NCBI GenBank assembly: GCA_937891765.1
Contig: CALAGQ010000083.1
Location: 1 to 57,270 of the forward strand
Direction: 5' to 3'
DNA: 57,270 nt
DNA from: an uncultured Nitrospina sp.
Lineage (GTDB): Bacteria > Nitrospinota > Nitrospinia > Nitrospinales > VA-1
The notes beneath the pieces were generated by a model, which saw only the letters and a list, made by a program, of their open reading frames with translations, did not search any database and was not told the origin of the DNA. This document shows, in pieces, positions 48,899-57,270 of the stretch. The position numbers and the translations under genes are program-made. The first letter of the stretch is position 1, and each line of letters opens with the position of its first letter.

Positions 48899-49211
48899 TC
48901 AGATTTCCTCTTTTTCAAGAAAAGTCAGCCTGTCTTTGAAAGTATTGAAAGTTTCTGCATCGAACAGGATAAATGTCACGGTTTCAATGACGGTTTTCTG
49001 GGAAAGGTATTGCCAGACGGCTCGAAGGAGGGTTTCTGCCGCAAGCTCAAGCGGGAACCCGAATATGCCGGTGCTGATGGCGGATTGCTCCCGCTACGCC
49101 GGCACCAAGAATCAGGTCTGAATTAGCGGCATTAACAATGGCATCGGCAGAACTTTCGGTGATATCTCCCTGTTCAAGCCGAAGGGTGGAATTATTGACC
49201 GGAATTTGCAA
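48899..49211 (-). pseudogene. Macro-domain protein remnant with internal deletion
   Basis: The frame from a TTG at 49211 reads [37 protein letters not shown], the ADP-ribose-binding start of a macro domain, then leaves frame. In another frame the C-terminal part continues [39 protein letters not shown] and FDAETFNTFKDRL to a TGA at 48899-48901. About 80 codons between G-A-I-R and A-I-S-T-G are missing, so the gene has an internal deletion and shift. Its start overlaps the end of dut by about 20 bases in another frame. Macro domains bind or hydrolyse ADP-ribose; this one cannot fold completely. Confidence 0.78.
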
Positions 49212-49656
49212 CAGGTAGGTCTCCTGTTGACCCGAAACCCGCGGTGTTGCGGACCGTCTCGCTCAACTGGTTGCTCTGTATGAACTTGACCGTCTCTACT
49301 TTTTGGATGATCAACTGGGCGATGCGGTCCCCTGACTGGATATGGATTTCATCATCGGAATGGTTGAAGAGAAGGACTTTTATCTCGCCGCGATAATGGG
49401 AGTCAATCACTCCGGCGCCGCAATCGAGTCCCAGCTTAACCGCAGGTCCGCTGCGCGGCCAGATCAGACCGACATAGCCTTCAGGAAGCTCCAAGCTGAC
49501 TCCGGTAGCTACCAACTCCCGACTTCGAGGGGCAATGACTTTGGCTTCCACAGCTTTCAAGTCAGCACCAGCATCGCCTTTGTGGGCATACTGGGGAAGA
49601 TATTCACCTTTGCAGGGAACGGGAGCTCGGTCAGTTTTGTTCACGATGGTTTCCAT
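49192..49656 (-). CDS. dut: dUTP diphosphatase
   Basis: 154 residues, standard trimeric dUTPase. The five motifs are present: AGADLKA (1), WPRSGPAVK (2; Pro replaces the usual Leu), [13 protein letters not shown] (3, with the catalytic Asp), GDRIAQLII (4) and [10 protein letters not shown] (5). Converts dUTP to dUMP, preventing uracil in DNA. ATG 49656 preferred to earlier codons by family length, though it has no clear ribosome site. The 3' end overlaps the macro-domain remnant. Confidence 0.93.
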   Translation of the reverse strand: METIVNKTDRAPVPCKGEYLPQYAHKGDAGADLKAVEAKVIAPRSRELVATGVSLELPEGYVGLIWPRSGPAVKLGLDCGAGVIDSHYRGEIKVLLFNHSDDEIHIQSGDRIAQLIIQKVETVKFIQSNQLSETVRNTAGFGSTGDLPVANSGQ

Positions 49657-49716
49657 AATTTTTTTTTCGAGTATAAACAAGCGGAAGGGGGAAAGCGATT
49701 AAAATTAACTCAAGGC

Positions 49717-49756
49717 AAAAAAAACGGGAAAGGGGGTTAACGCCCCGCCTTTCCCG
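49717..49756 (-). terminator. Rho-independent terminator on the minus strand, upstream of dut
   Basis: Stem CGGGAAAGG.GGGG / CCCC.CCTTTCCCG around a TTAACG loop, followed on the minus strand by eight T. It must end a leftward transcript that begins beyond 49757, where no protein gene is seen for 690 bases. Confidence 0.85.
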
Positions 49757-49868
49757 AGTGAAACCTTAAATCTTTAAATAGATACTTCAATCAACCGTCC
49801 TTGACATGGAGGCAAATCAACACCTGCAAACTCACGAAAAGGCGGGGCGCGTCCTTTTAAAGAAAGGA

Positions 49869-50102
49869 GGCGGGTTACTATTTTGCCGGGCCAAGCCCAG
49901 CGTAAAAAATAGGTTCCATTCTACGCCATTTGGATGGAAATCATCTGCCGATATTGATCGGAGGATTCGGCTGGCGCTCAGTACATTTGGGGGTTTGGGA
50001 AGGGGTTTGAGACTGGTACGCATCCCACTGGTTGTATTCAAAAAATCGAATTTGGGATGCATCTCATTCATTGCTATGGAACCCGTTTTCTAGTAACCCG
50101 CC
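49869..50102 (-). repeat. 234-bp element with perfect 12-base inverted ends (MITE or structured RNA)
   Basis: GGCGGGTTACTA (49869-49880) and its exact complement TAGTAACCCGCC (50091-50102) bound the element. Inside, GGTTCCAT pairs with ATGGAACC just within the ends, GCATCCCA pairs with TGGGATGC, and GCCGA pairs with TCGGC, so an RNA from either strand would form a closed branched structure. The minus-strand terminator at 49717-49756 lies 110 bases past it. No RNase P, tmRNA or SRP motifs are seen. Either a small mobile element or a non-coding RNA gene. Confidence 0.55.
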
Positions 50103-50449
50103 GTTGGAAGATCTGTAACTACTCTCAATTCATTCTGCTTCGGGAAAACTGAACTCGGAACTTGGCCCAGCACCTTTCACAGCGCCTGAATCTAATAGAC
50201 CATTCCTTTATATTGTATACTTTCGAAAAAGTACCACTACATATAGTACCTGTCAAGCGCTAATTTGAAAGAAATTGCGAAAAAACTCATAACTTATTTG
50301 TTTATATATATTTATGTGATCAAAAAAAACTGGTTTTCAAGTGCTTTTTTCATTGTCCACCATATAAAGTGTGGTTTGGATAATAGTATTACAATATAAG
50401 GTGGGGGCATAAACCAAGCTTTTTCTGGCTCACATTGTTTTAAAAGTGC
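50103..50449. other. AT-rich gene-free stretch
   Basis: No gene seen. On the minus strand TTGACA (complement of 50251-50256) followed at 17 bases by TACTTT is a weak promoter candidate for a transcript covering the 234-bp element. The part 50280-50330 is almost pure A/T. Confidence 0.4.
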
Positions 50450-52186
50450 CTATTTTAGCTTAAATTTATCCAGGCTCAGGGGGATGGTGTCGAGGAACTT
50501 ATTCTTAACCCGATATTGCTGGTTTGCAACTTCAACGAGGTATTCCTGCTCAGGCTTAAACATTTTGCCGACCTTTAAGGCGGAAATCTCGTCATTTTTG
50601 AAAAGGCGGATGGTGAATAAAGGAGAGTTCAGCCCTGAAAGATTGGCGGGCAGGGGTGGGGTGATAATAGAGTTAAATTCCAACCCCTTCAGGGTCCAAA
50701 TCAGATCGTTGCCAATGTGCTCGGTCTTGATTTTTTCGGGTTTCTCGAGACTCCATTGGGGGCCGCTTTTCCTCAGCTCAAAGAGTTGATCGGGGGTTTG
50801 GATTACAATTTTATTCACTTCAGCACTTTCAAAGTTCAGCAGTTTCTTATTTCTTAAATCGTGAAGACTGCGAAATAATTTATCGACCACTTCTTTGGAA
50901 ATTGAGAATACGGTTGGCTCGCCGGTTCGTTGAGCGAATACCTGCTGTCCATCGGCGGATTGATTGCCCAATTGCAGGGCCCATATTTTTGAGTCTTTCA
51001 TTTTCAGACTGAAAGATTTTTTGGGAGCGTCCAAGCCAAATGATTCGGGGGTCTCCATGGATATTTTTATGAACGTGTTGATCTGGGCTTCCTTGAGATC
51101 AAAGAGCAGGCTGTTCACGGTGGCGAGGTCGGTGGCGGTTTTTATCGGACTTTGAATGTCCCAATTATCACTTTCACCACGGACCACGCGAATGGTTTCA
51201 TTTTCAGATTGTAGCGACAGTTCAAGAATTTCTTTTTCCTCAAACTCCAGCAATGTCTTATCGAGAAACTCCACGGTTTTTTGGGAAAGTGTTTCAAAAA
51301 TCCGGGTGTCTGCCAATACGATATTTTTGGAGTCATTAACTTTGCTGAAATAGCCTTTTCCTTCTTTGGGGTGGCCTATGGAAAGTGTGTGGGTTTCACC
51401 TTTTTCATTTTCTAAAGTCAGTTTCAGTGCCGGTGGATTCAGACCATAGGATTCTAGAGAGTCCGGCTTTTCATCGACAAACTCACGGACTCTGGAAAAT
51501 TGAATGGACTGGAGAAAATTCATGATCGCATCCTTATTTCCTCGGGCACGAATATCTCCTGATATTTCCCAGGCTTCACCCGTTTTTTTGAATTCCAGAG
51601 GGTTGCCTTCTCTGAGGATTTGTATCCGTTGGATGGAACCTGTGTTGAAGTTAAGCAGGGTTTTGTCGCGAAAATTGTAAACGGATTTTTCGAAATGGGA
51701 TCGGGATGAAGCGGCCAACATCACGGCAGGGTGGCTTTCCCGCTTGAAGTAGAGACTGCCTCCCAGAGGGCTTTCGTCCCCTATCAGCAAGGTCTCCTCT
51801 TTTTTATTTTCAAATTTAAAATAGATTTTAAGATTTGGGGAACTCAGGCCATAAATGGAAAGGTCTTTTGGGTTTTCTTCCACCACCCGGGTTTTTTTTA
51901 AGTCTTCGATCTCTGATATAAAGGCTTCCGTTTCGGTAGCGTCACCGGGTGCCGAGAGAGGGCGGATGAGATCCCATTGATGCAGGGCTTTGCGCTTTAA
52001 GGCAATAGGTTCGCCATTGCCGGTCAAAGACAACTCAACCACTTTTCCCGTTTCAAGGGGAAGGAGTTTTTCGGCTTGTTCCTTTTCAGTTTGTTCTTTT
52101 TGTTTGGCGGGCAGGTCAACGAAAAAATAATAAAGAACGAGATTCAGGAAGACAGCCGCCATCAGGGCCGTTCCTTTAAACTTCAT
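50450..52186 (-). CDS. DUF4340 protein of a Gld-type ABC system
   Basis: 578 residues. One N-terminal membrane helix (LMAAVFLNLVLYYFFV) anchors a long periplasmic part made of repeated DUF4340 units with the pattern W-D-I/L-x-x-P, Y-G-L-x-x-P, L-x-I-G-x-x-x-x-x-x-x-Y (e.g. LSIYGLSSPNLKIYF, LESYGLNPPALKLTL, PESFGLDAPKKSFSL). These proteins follow gldA-gldF-gldG in many phyla; role unknown, perhaps substrate capture or cell-envelope assembly. ATG 52186 has GGAGGAGA 8 bases upstream and overlaps the gldG-like stop by four bases. Confidence 0.85.
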   Translation of the reverse strand: MKFKGTALMAAVFLNLVLYYFFVDLPAKQKEQTEKEQAEKLLPLETGKVVELSLTGNGEPIALKRKALHQWDLIRPLSAPGDATETEAFISEIEDLKKTRVVEENPKDLSIYGLSSPNLKIYFKFENKKEETLLIGDESPLGGSLYFKRESHPAVMLAASSRSHFEKSVYNFRDKTLLNFNTGSIQRIQILREGNPLEFKKTGEAWEISGDIRARGNKDAIMNFLQSIQFSRVREFVDEKPDSLESYGLNPPALKLTLENEKGETHTLSIGHPKEGKGYFSKVNDSKNIVLADTRIFETLSQKTVEFLDKTLLEFEEKEILELSLQSENETIRVVRGESDNWDIQSPIKTATDLATVNSLLFDLKEAQINTFIKISMETPESFGLDAPKKSFSLKMKDSKIWALQLGNQSADGQQVFAQRTGEPTVFSISKEVVDKLFRSLHDLRNKKLLNFESAEVNKIVIQTPDQLFELRKSGPQWSLEKPEKIKTEHIGNDLIWTLKGLEFNSIITPPLPANLSGLNSPLFTIRLFKNDEISALKVGKMFKPEQEYLVEVANQQYRVKNKFLDTIPLSLDKFKLK

Positions 52187-53745
52187 AATCGTCGTCTCCT
52201 CCACCAGATGCGAATTCCCATTCCGGCAATCAGGCCGGGAAAGACAAAGATACCTGTTACGAATATTGCGCTTCCCATGGATTGGGTTATTTGGACGGGC
52301 GTGTTCTTTCTTTCTTTAGGGCGAATGGAAATCAGTTGATCCTCTTCCGCCAGCCATGAAATGGCGTTGAGAAAAAAATCGCCATTGCCTGAAAAGTTGG
52401 TGTAGCGATTATTGGAAAAATCAGAATCGCCCACCACCAGAAGCGTGGCCGAAGGCTTGTTTTTGTTTGGCTCTGTATCGCTTTTAGGAGGGGTAGAATT
52501 TTCGGGGCTTGTTTCATCCAGGTTTTTTACGGCAATGACCGAAACGGAAACCGGTCCTTTGATATCCTTGCCTTCGTCATAGTCCACGGTTCCAGAAACG
52601 AAATCAGATTCCGCCCAGCTGTTAGCGCTCGTTTTCAGAAGTTCTGTGGTGGTGATGCCTGCTGCAGGAACTCCATGGACGGATCTTATAATCGGGAATA
52701 TGGTCGCCAGGACAAAGTTGCTGGTGATTTCATGAACCGTGTATTGCTTGACCACGGGTGCCGCGAAATCGCCGCCGAAAAGCTTCGACATGGGGTCGAT
52801 GACGATATTATCTCCAAGCTCAATGCCCCATTTTTTGAGAAAAGCTTCCATGCCGGATGAAGACTTGGGGTCGATGAGCATGAAGACTGCCCCCCCGGAG
52901 TTCAAATAGTTTTCGAGGATTGCTTTTTCTTCATCCTGAATTGGTTTTTTTGGGCCGGGAATAACCAGTACGGAAGCGTCTTTAGGGACTTCTCCCGATT
53001 GGAGCAGGAGTAAGGGTTTTACAATAAACCCATCCTGTTCAAGATTTTTTTTGGCGGTGGCGTATCCTTCATTTTCGTTGCTGCTTATTTTGCTCTCGTC
53101 ATGCCCTTCGAGAAAATAGATCACTTTTTGTTCGTCGCGGGTTACTTTTAATAGCGCGTTGGTGATATTTTCCTCGCTGGCATTTTGAATCTTGGTTTCC
53201 TTGGTGCCGCTTTCCAGAGCAATGGTTCCATAAGTGGTGACGCCATATTGCTTGGTCACCGCCGGGTTTTTATCCGGGTCAATATATTGCAGTTCAATTT
53301 TGTCGGTCTCTTCCAGGTAACTGGCAATCAAATTGGTGAAAGCGATTTTTTCAGCAGATTCGGTTTGGAAAAAAGCGGTCAGCTTCACCTCGCGCGGAAG
53401 ATTGGAAATAAACTTTTTGGTTTGAGGCGCCAGGGTGAAGTAGCCTCCTTCCGTGAAATCAAAACGATGCTTATGGCGAAAGGCAAGCAGGTTCGCAAAT
53501 ACTAATATGCCCAAGAATACGACGGTCAGGATCAGGGTGTTCGCACCGTATAGTGCAGAACGCGAGGAAAGGCTCTGCTTTAATTGAGGGCCTTCGGCAA
53601 CCCCAAAAAATATTGCGTTAATCAGGCAGACGACTGCCAGAGAGGCCGACACGGTTTTGAGGTCGGGAAGGACGATATATATAAACAGGGCAATGAAACC
53701 TGTTGCCAGAGCTAGCCATCCTGCCATGGGCGAAAGTTTTTTCAT
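52183..53745 (-). CDS. GldG-like ABC transporter auxiliary protein
   Basis: 520 residues. Three N-terminal membrane helices, then the GldG/ABC_transp_aux periplasmic domain (FDFTEGGYFTLAPQTKKFI, VIYFLEGHDESK, VLVIPGPKKPIQDEEKAIL, GGAVFMLIDPKSS), and a last helix near the C-terminus (AIFVTGIFVFPGLIAG) ending R-W-R-R-R-R-L. ATG 53745 has GGAGATG before it. In gliding Bacteroidetes GldG joins GldA and GldF; elsewhere the system has an unknown export role. Overlaps by four bases with the DUF4340 gene and starts 4 bases past the permease stop. Confidence 0.9.
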   Translation of the reverse strand: MKKLSPMAGWLALATGFIALFIYIVLPDLKTVSASLAVVCLINAIFFGVAEGPQLKQSLSSRSALYGANTLILTVVFLGILVFANLLAFRHKHRFDFTEGGYFTLAPQTKKFISNLPREVKLTAFFQTESAEKIAFTNLIASYLEETDKIELQYIDPDKNPAVTKQYGVTTYGTIALESGTKETKIQNASEENITNALLKVTRDEQKVIYFLEGHDESKISSNENEGYATAKKNLEQDGFIVKPLLLLQSGEVPKDASVLVIPGPKKPIQDEEKAILENYLNSGGAVFMLIDPKSSSGMEAFLKKWGIELGDNIVIDPMSKLFGGDFAAPVVKQYTVHEITSNFVLATIFPIIRSVHGVPAAGITTTELLKTSANSWAESDFVSGTVDYDEGKDIKGPVSVSVIAVKNLDETSPENSTPPKSDTEPNKNKPSATLLVVGDSDFSNNRYTNFSGNGDFFLNAISWLAEEDQLISIRPKERKNTPVQITQSMGSAIFVTGIFVFPGLIAGMGIRIWWRRRRL

Positions 53746-53749
53746 GTCT

Positions 53750-54517
53750 TCATCTCCATCGATTGGAATCCAGCACACGGTGACAGAGGAAAAGGCTGAG
53801 CAAAATAAAACTCAGGTAATAAACCAGATCGCTGGTATCGACCATGCCTTTTAAGAAACGGTCCAGATGGTCGACAACGGAAAGGAATTGCAGCACCTGT
53901 CCGGTGGTTGGGCCGGCGGCCTGGGCCGCCCAGCCGATGACCCACATGAACAGCGAGAATCCGAAGGTCAAAATGGCGGCGACAATTTGATTGTCCGTTA
54001 AGGATGAAGCGAAGACCCCCACCGACACATAACAACCTGCCATCAATAGAACCCCTAGATAGCCTGTAACAATGGGGCCGAGTTCAGGTTCTCCCAGAAG
54101 AAACAAGAATCCGATAGAATAGGAGGAGATTAAAATCATCACTGTCACCACGATCATGCAGGCCAGAAACTTTCCAAAAACTATTTCCCTGAGAGGTACG
54201 GGGGAAGAAAGCAGGAGGCGGAAAGTTTTCGTTTTTTTCTCATCGGCAAAGCTACGCATGGTGATTATGGGAATGATCATCAGTAGAATCACCGACATGT
54301 TTTGCAGGCTGGGTTCAATAACCATTTCGTTCAGGCCCAGGTTCATCCCCATGGCCTGGAGTTGACCTGCTTGTAAACTTTGGAAGCTGAAAAAATTCAG
54401 GATATTAAAAAATATAAAACTATATATGATTAAAAATACCGTGGTGACCACGTAAAAAATGGGCGAGTTGAAAAATGACCCCAAATCTCTCTTTGCAATG
54501 ATCCAGGCGTTTCTCAT
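53750..54517 (-). CDS. GldF-like ABC-2 permease
   Basis: 255 residues with six membrane helices in the ABC-2 pattern: KRDLGSFFNSPIFYVVTTVF at the start, the TMRSFADEKKTKTFRLLLSSP cytoplasmic motif, and LSLFLCHRVLDSNRWR at the end. It overlaps the ATPase gene by four bases. Membrane part of the exporter with GldA- and GldG-like partners. Confidence 0.93.
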   Translation of the reverse strand: MRNAWIIAKRDLGSFFNSPIFYVVTTVFLIIYSFIFFNILNFFSFQSLQAGQLQAMGMNLGLNEMVIEPSLQNMSVILLMIIPIITMRSFADEKKTKTFRLLLSSPVPLREIVFGKFLACMIVVTVMILISSYSIGFLFLLGEPELGPIVTGYLGVLLMAGCYVSVGVFASSLTDNQIVAAILTFGFSLFMWVIGWAAQAAGPTTGQVLQFLSVVDHLDRFLKGMVDTSDLVYYLSFILLSLFLCHRVLDSNRWR

Positions 54518-55449
54518 GCCTCCACATCCTTTTCTTCAATAGTTAGTTTGAGGAATACATCTTCCAGAGTCATAGAGAGGGGTTTGATTTCTACAAGGCC
54601 CCATTGGTTATCCAGAGCCAGGCGCGCGAACTCATCTTGAAGGTTGGAATTCAATGCACATTCAATTAGAAACTGGTTTTTCTCTCCGGGCAAAACAGAT
54701 AGCACCTGATTTATGGAATTTAATTTCTTCTCTATATCATCGTTGGCATTTCTTACGGTCAGGGAGAGGCGTTCACTTTTTCTCAGTGAGGCAGTCAAAC
54801 CTTCCAGGGAGTCTACCGCCGCAATTTCTCCTTCATTGATGATGATGACCCTCTGGCATATTTGTGTGATTTCAGGAAGAATGTGTGAACTGAGGATGAT
54901 GGTATGTGAGGAGGCCAACTGCTGAATCAATTTGCGGATTTCTATAATTTGAATGGGGTCCAGGCCAATGGTCGGTTCATCAAGGATAAGAATGTCAGGG
55001 TCATGTACCATGGCCTGCGCCAACCCAACGCGTTGCTGGTATCCTTTTGAGAGCCGCCCGATGATACGGTGGCTGACATTTTTCAGAGAGCATTTTTCGA
55101 TCACTGCTTCCACGGCACTCCCGGTTTGCTTGCCGGTTAGTCCTCGAATTTGTGCGGCGAACATAAGGTAATCACGAACACTCATGTCGGGGTAGAGAGG
55201 CGGAGTTTCTGGTAGGTAACCGATTATTTTCCTGAGCTCAATCGAATGCTCAAAGGTGTCGTATCCTTTAATTCGGGCCGTTCCGCTGGATGCGGGAAGG
55301 ATGCATGAAAGGATGTTCATGGTCGTGCTTTTACCTGCCCCATTGGGGCCTAGAAAGCCGACGACTTCCCCCTGCGCTATTTGGAACGTTAAATTGTTGA
55401 TGGCCTTTCTTGGCCCGTAGTACTTGGTAAGATTCTCAACCTCAATCAT
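54514..55449 (-). CDS. GldA-like ABC transporter ATPase
   Basis: 311 residues. Walker A GPNGAGKSTTM, Q-loop PETPPLYPDMSV, signature LSKGYQQRVGLAQAM, Walker B ILILDEPTIGLDP and switch His (SSHILPEI). The 80-residue C-terminal extension (MTLEDVFLKLT) is common in ABC-2 ATPases of the DrrA/GldA group. First gene of the four-gene operon. A 263-base gap with nothing recognised precedes it. Confidence 0.93.
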   Translation of the reverse strand: MIEVENLTKYYGPRKAINNLTFQIAQGEVVGFLGPNGAGKSTTMNILSCILPASSGTARIKGYDTFEHSIELRKIIGYLPETPPLYPDMSVRDYLMFAAQIRGLTGKQTGSAVEAVIEKCSLKNVSHRIIGRLSKGYQQRVGLAQAMVHDPDILILDEPTIGLDPIQIIEIRKLIQQLASSHTIILSSHILPEITQICQRVIIINEGEIAAVDSLEGLTASLRKSERLSLTVRNANDDIEKKLNSINQVLSVLPGEKNQFLIECALNSNLQDEFARLALDNQWGLVEIKPLSMTLEDVFLKLTIEEKDVEA

Positions 55450-55712
55450 CTCGACTCTCCATATGACTGTAATCTTTCCAAGGGTTCTTTAACTCTTCGA
55501 TGTGGCATAAAATTTCAAGTGGGCTAGCATGCGGGAAATTTGCGTATGGGGAAGCTATCACAGGGTCTTCATGACTTTCAATTAAATATTTTTAATATTG
55601 AGTGGTTTAGGCTTATGGGTTGACCTTACTCCTGGCCCACATTCTGTTCGTTAGAGTTTATCGGTGCGACGAGGGTTGTCAGTGCAGCCAGTATACATGC
55701 GGATTTTGGAAT

Positions 55713-56750
55713 TTATCCGACAAAAACCCGTTTTCCCTTTTGTTTTGCCGATTGATAAACGGCGGAAATGATCTCAAGAGCCCGTAACCCGTCTTTCCCG
55801 GTTGAGACACCGGCCTTTCCTGTTCGGAGTGTCCTGAGCATTTCGCGTGCTCCCCCAATGAAGGGAGACTCAAAATTTTCAGGTTCAGGAAAAGGGATTT
55901 TTTCCAGTTCTTGAAAACCGGTGAAACGGCGACTTTTTTTTGTTACATAAAGTTCGCGTCCGGCATTACCAATGAGTATCCGGCCTTCTGAACCTTGAAT
56001 ATCCAGCTCGAAATTAAAATACTTTCTCGCTCCACCGCCTTCGATAAATCCGATAGCACCATTTTTAAAGCCGAGCATGGCACTTGCGGTTTCTTCAATA
56101 TATTTTTTTCCGCCTGGTCTGGTTTCGTGACCGGAGACCCAGGCGACAGGGCCGCCGAAAAAAAGCAAGAGATCTGTAAGGTGAGTGCCATCATGGAAGA
56201 GGGGACCACCGCCATGGCCAGACACAGCGAGCTTTCCTGGTTTCCAACTCAAGGCATTTCCAATGATAGTTTTTATTTCCCCGATTTTTCCGGAGAGAAT
56301 AAGTTTGTGGGCTTGTTGGTAATAAGCATCCCATCTTCTTTCATGATTAATGATCAGCGGAATATTTTTTTTCTGACAAATACGGACCATTTTCTGTGCT
56401 TGGTCCAGGCTGGTTGCGATGGGTTTTTCGCAGAAAATACCTTTGACTCCGGCCTGCGCCGCCTCAAGAGTCATGCTTGCGTGGAGTGGAGTCCAGGTAG
56501 CAATGCAGAGGATATCCAAACTTTCTTTTACCAGCATTTCCCTGAAATCAGAATATAATTCGGTCACATTCCAGCGTTTTCCAAATTTTTGAAGTCGATC
56601 CGGGTCGATATCACACCCTGCGGATAATTGAGCTGTTGGCAAGGCCGAAAAACCGCCGGCGTGAGTACAAGGTTTTCCACGTAAGGGGTCTTCTTCCAAT
56701 AGGCTGCCTATGCGTCCACAACCAACGATACCTATCTTAAGTTTTTTCAC
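55713..56750 (-). CDS. Gfo/Idh/MocA-family NAD(P)-dependent oxidoreductase
   Basis: 345 residues. N-terminal Rossmann domain with GIVGCGRIGSLLEED and CIATWTPLHASMTLEAAQAG; the family E-K-P in GIFCEKPIATSLDQA holds the catalytic Lys, and HDGTHLTDLLLFFGG carries the Asp/His. The C-terminal alpha/beta domain completes it. Substrate is a sugar, inositol or similar polyol derivative; cannot be narrowed. Isolated, with no sugar genes beside it. Confidence 0.88.
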   Translation of the reverse strand: MKKLKIGIVGCGRIGSLLEEDPLRGKPCTHAGGFSALPTAQLSAGCDIDPDRLQKFGKRWNVTELYSDFREMLVKESLDILCIATWTPLHASMTLEAAQAGVKGIFCEKPIATSLDQAQKMVRICQKKNIPLIINHERRWDAYYQQAHKLILSGKIGEIKTIIGNALSWKPGKLAVSGHGGGPLFHDGTHLTDLLLFFGGPVAWVSGHETRPGGKKYIEETASAMLGFKNGAIGFIEGGGARKYFNFELDIQGSEGRILIGNAGRELYVTKKSRRFTGFQELEKIPFPEPENFESPFIGGAREMLRTLRTGKAGVSTGKDGLRALEIISAVYQSAKQKGKRVFVG

Positions 56751-56949
56751 AGAGAATTATGGTGCGTAGATTTATTTTTATGTTCAAAATTAACAAGGCT
56801 ATTATAGAACTTAGGGAGCAAGACAAATATTTATTTGAGTGAAAGGCAAATAATTTTGCTTTGGAGTTCTTATTTGATTGGTATTCGCTTTTGTTTTTAA
56901 TGGGAAGAGTTAAGCAAACTTGTCTTGATTAAAGCCATGTTATGATATT

Positions 56950-57149
56950 AGCTGATACCTTTGCTGAGGCATATTTGTACCTCCTAGACTATCTGGTGCG
57001 CTCCATCCCCTGTCTTATTATCGACAACTTCGACAATAATATCTTGGGTCTCAGTCAGGTTCAATGCGTATTTGGGTTTTATTTTTGTAGCCCATTATTT
57101 TTATATTCCCAATAGAATATAACCTTGTGTTAATGCTTAATGCACCCAT
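56950..57149 (-). pseudogene. Possible flagellin and FlaG remnants
   Basis: On the minus strand GGGAGGAAAAGAAC precedes an ATG at 57149 and codons M-G-A-L-S-I-N-T-R-L, close to a flagellin start (M-A-L-S-I-N-T-N), but the frame closes after about 32 codons. A shifted frame reads NLTETQDIIVEVVDNKTGD, which resembles the FlaG core (V-x-V-V-D-x-x-T-G-E-V-x-R-Q-I-P), up to a TAG at 56984-56986, and continues S-K-G-I-S beyond. This suggests that a flagellin-flaG segment was deleted down to two scraps. No functional gene remains in 56751-57270, which otherwise shows nothing. Confidence 0.35.
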
Positions 57150-57270
57150 GTTCTTTTCCTCCCTGAAAAGTTCTGGTATTCAGTTCATGAATTTTATTAT
57201 CAGTTCTTCATTAACTGTTTGGCACCGCCAGGTTGGGTTGACCTACGAGCATCTAGATTGTACGATGCTG

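Noticed and set aside
49869..50102. tmRNA, RNase P RNA or SRP RNA
   Set aside because: No tRNA-like T-loop GGTTCGAA, no GAGGAAAGTCCGGGC block and no SRP tetraloop core found on either strand.

Overview
The window (57,270 bases, moderate GC) looks like a chromosome segment of a Gram-negative, outer-membrane-bearing, respiratory bacterium. The gene set fits a marine nitrite oxidiser of the Nitrospina type (Nitrospinota): a two-domain copper nitrite-reductase-like protein, a dihaem cytochrome c fused to an ethylbenzene-dehydrogenase-gamma-like haem b domain (the fold used by gamma subunits of type II DMSO-reductase enzymes, including proposed NxrC proteins), a monohaem cytochrome c, an alginate-export-like porin and a complete molybdenum cofactor tail (MobB-MobA fusion, MoeA). 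The taxonomic call is inference from family content; there is no rRNA or other marker in the window.

Layout. 0-6.2 kb (minus strand): partial secreted protein, porin, FG-GAP/FlgT-like exported protein, moeA and a mobB-mobA fusion. 6.5-14.8 kb: NirK-like protein, transmembrane transglutaminase, exported cyclophilin, DUF4325 STAS-like protein, DJ-1/PfpI-like protein, membrane glycosyltransferase and a lysine-2,3-aminomutase-family radical SAM enzyme. 15-21.4 kb: monohaem cytochrome c with a clear sigma70-type promoter, PhnD and PhnC without a permease, a HigB/HigA-type pair whose toxin carries an in-frame stop, SxtJ-like and STAS proteins, then a secreted protein translationally overlapping the NxrC-like cytochrome. 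21.5-40.6 kb is the accessory heart of the window: two NHL beta-propeller proteins, TPR proteins, a MidA-like methyltransferase, two radical SAM proteins, an LRR protein, a glutaredoxin-like protein, a small secreted protein, and eight genes carrying nine DUF1566 (Lcl C-terminal) domains, closed by a SEC-C protein and a parvulin.

40.6-57.3 kb: serA followed (upstream in transcription) by a serC that sits inside the wreckage of an older class V aminotransferase gene; a zinc-ribbon acidic protein; dgt and a LOG-family gene flanked by inverted copies of a dispersed repeat; an Nfu scaffold; a broken macro-domain gene overlapping dut; a structured or mobile 234-bp element; a four-gene Gld-type ABC transporter operon (ATPase, permease, GldG, DUF4340); a Gfo/Idh/MocA oxidoreductase; and, at the right edge, apparent flagellin and FlaG relics.

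The strongest candidates for something undescribed are (i) the DUF1566 paralogue array with its propeller, TPR, radical SAM and redox neighbours, (ii) a short motif resembling D-V-A-V-V-E-E-x-P next to an acidic tail in four otherwise unrelated proteins of this region, which suggests common targeting or docking, and (iii) in-place replacement of a native aminotransferase by serC. Two dispersed repeat families are also visible, one of which has landed in frame inside a signal-peptide coding region.
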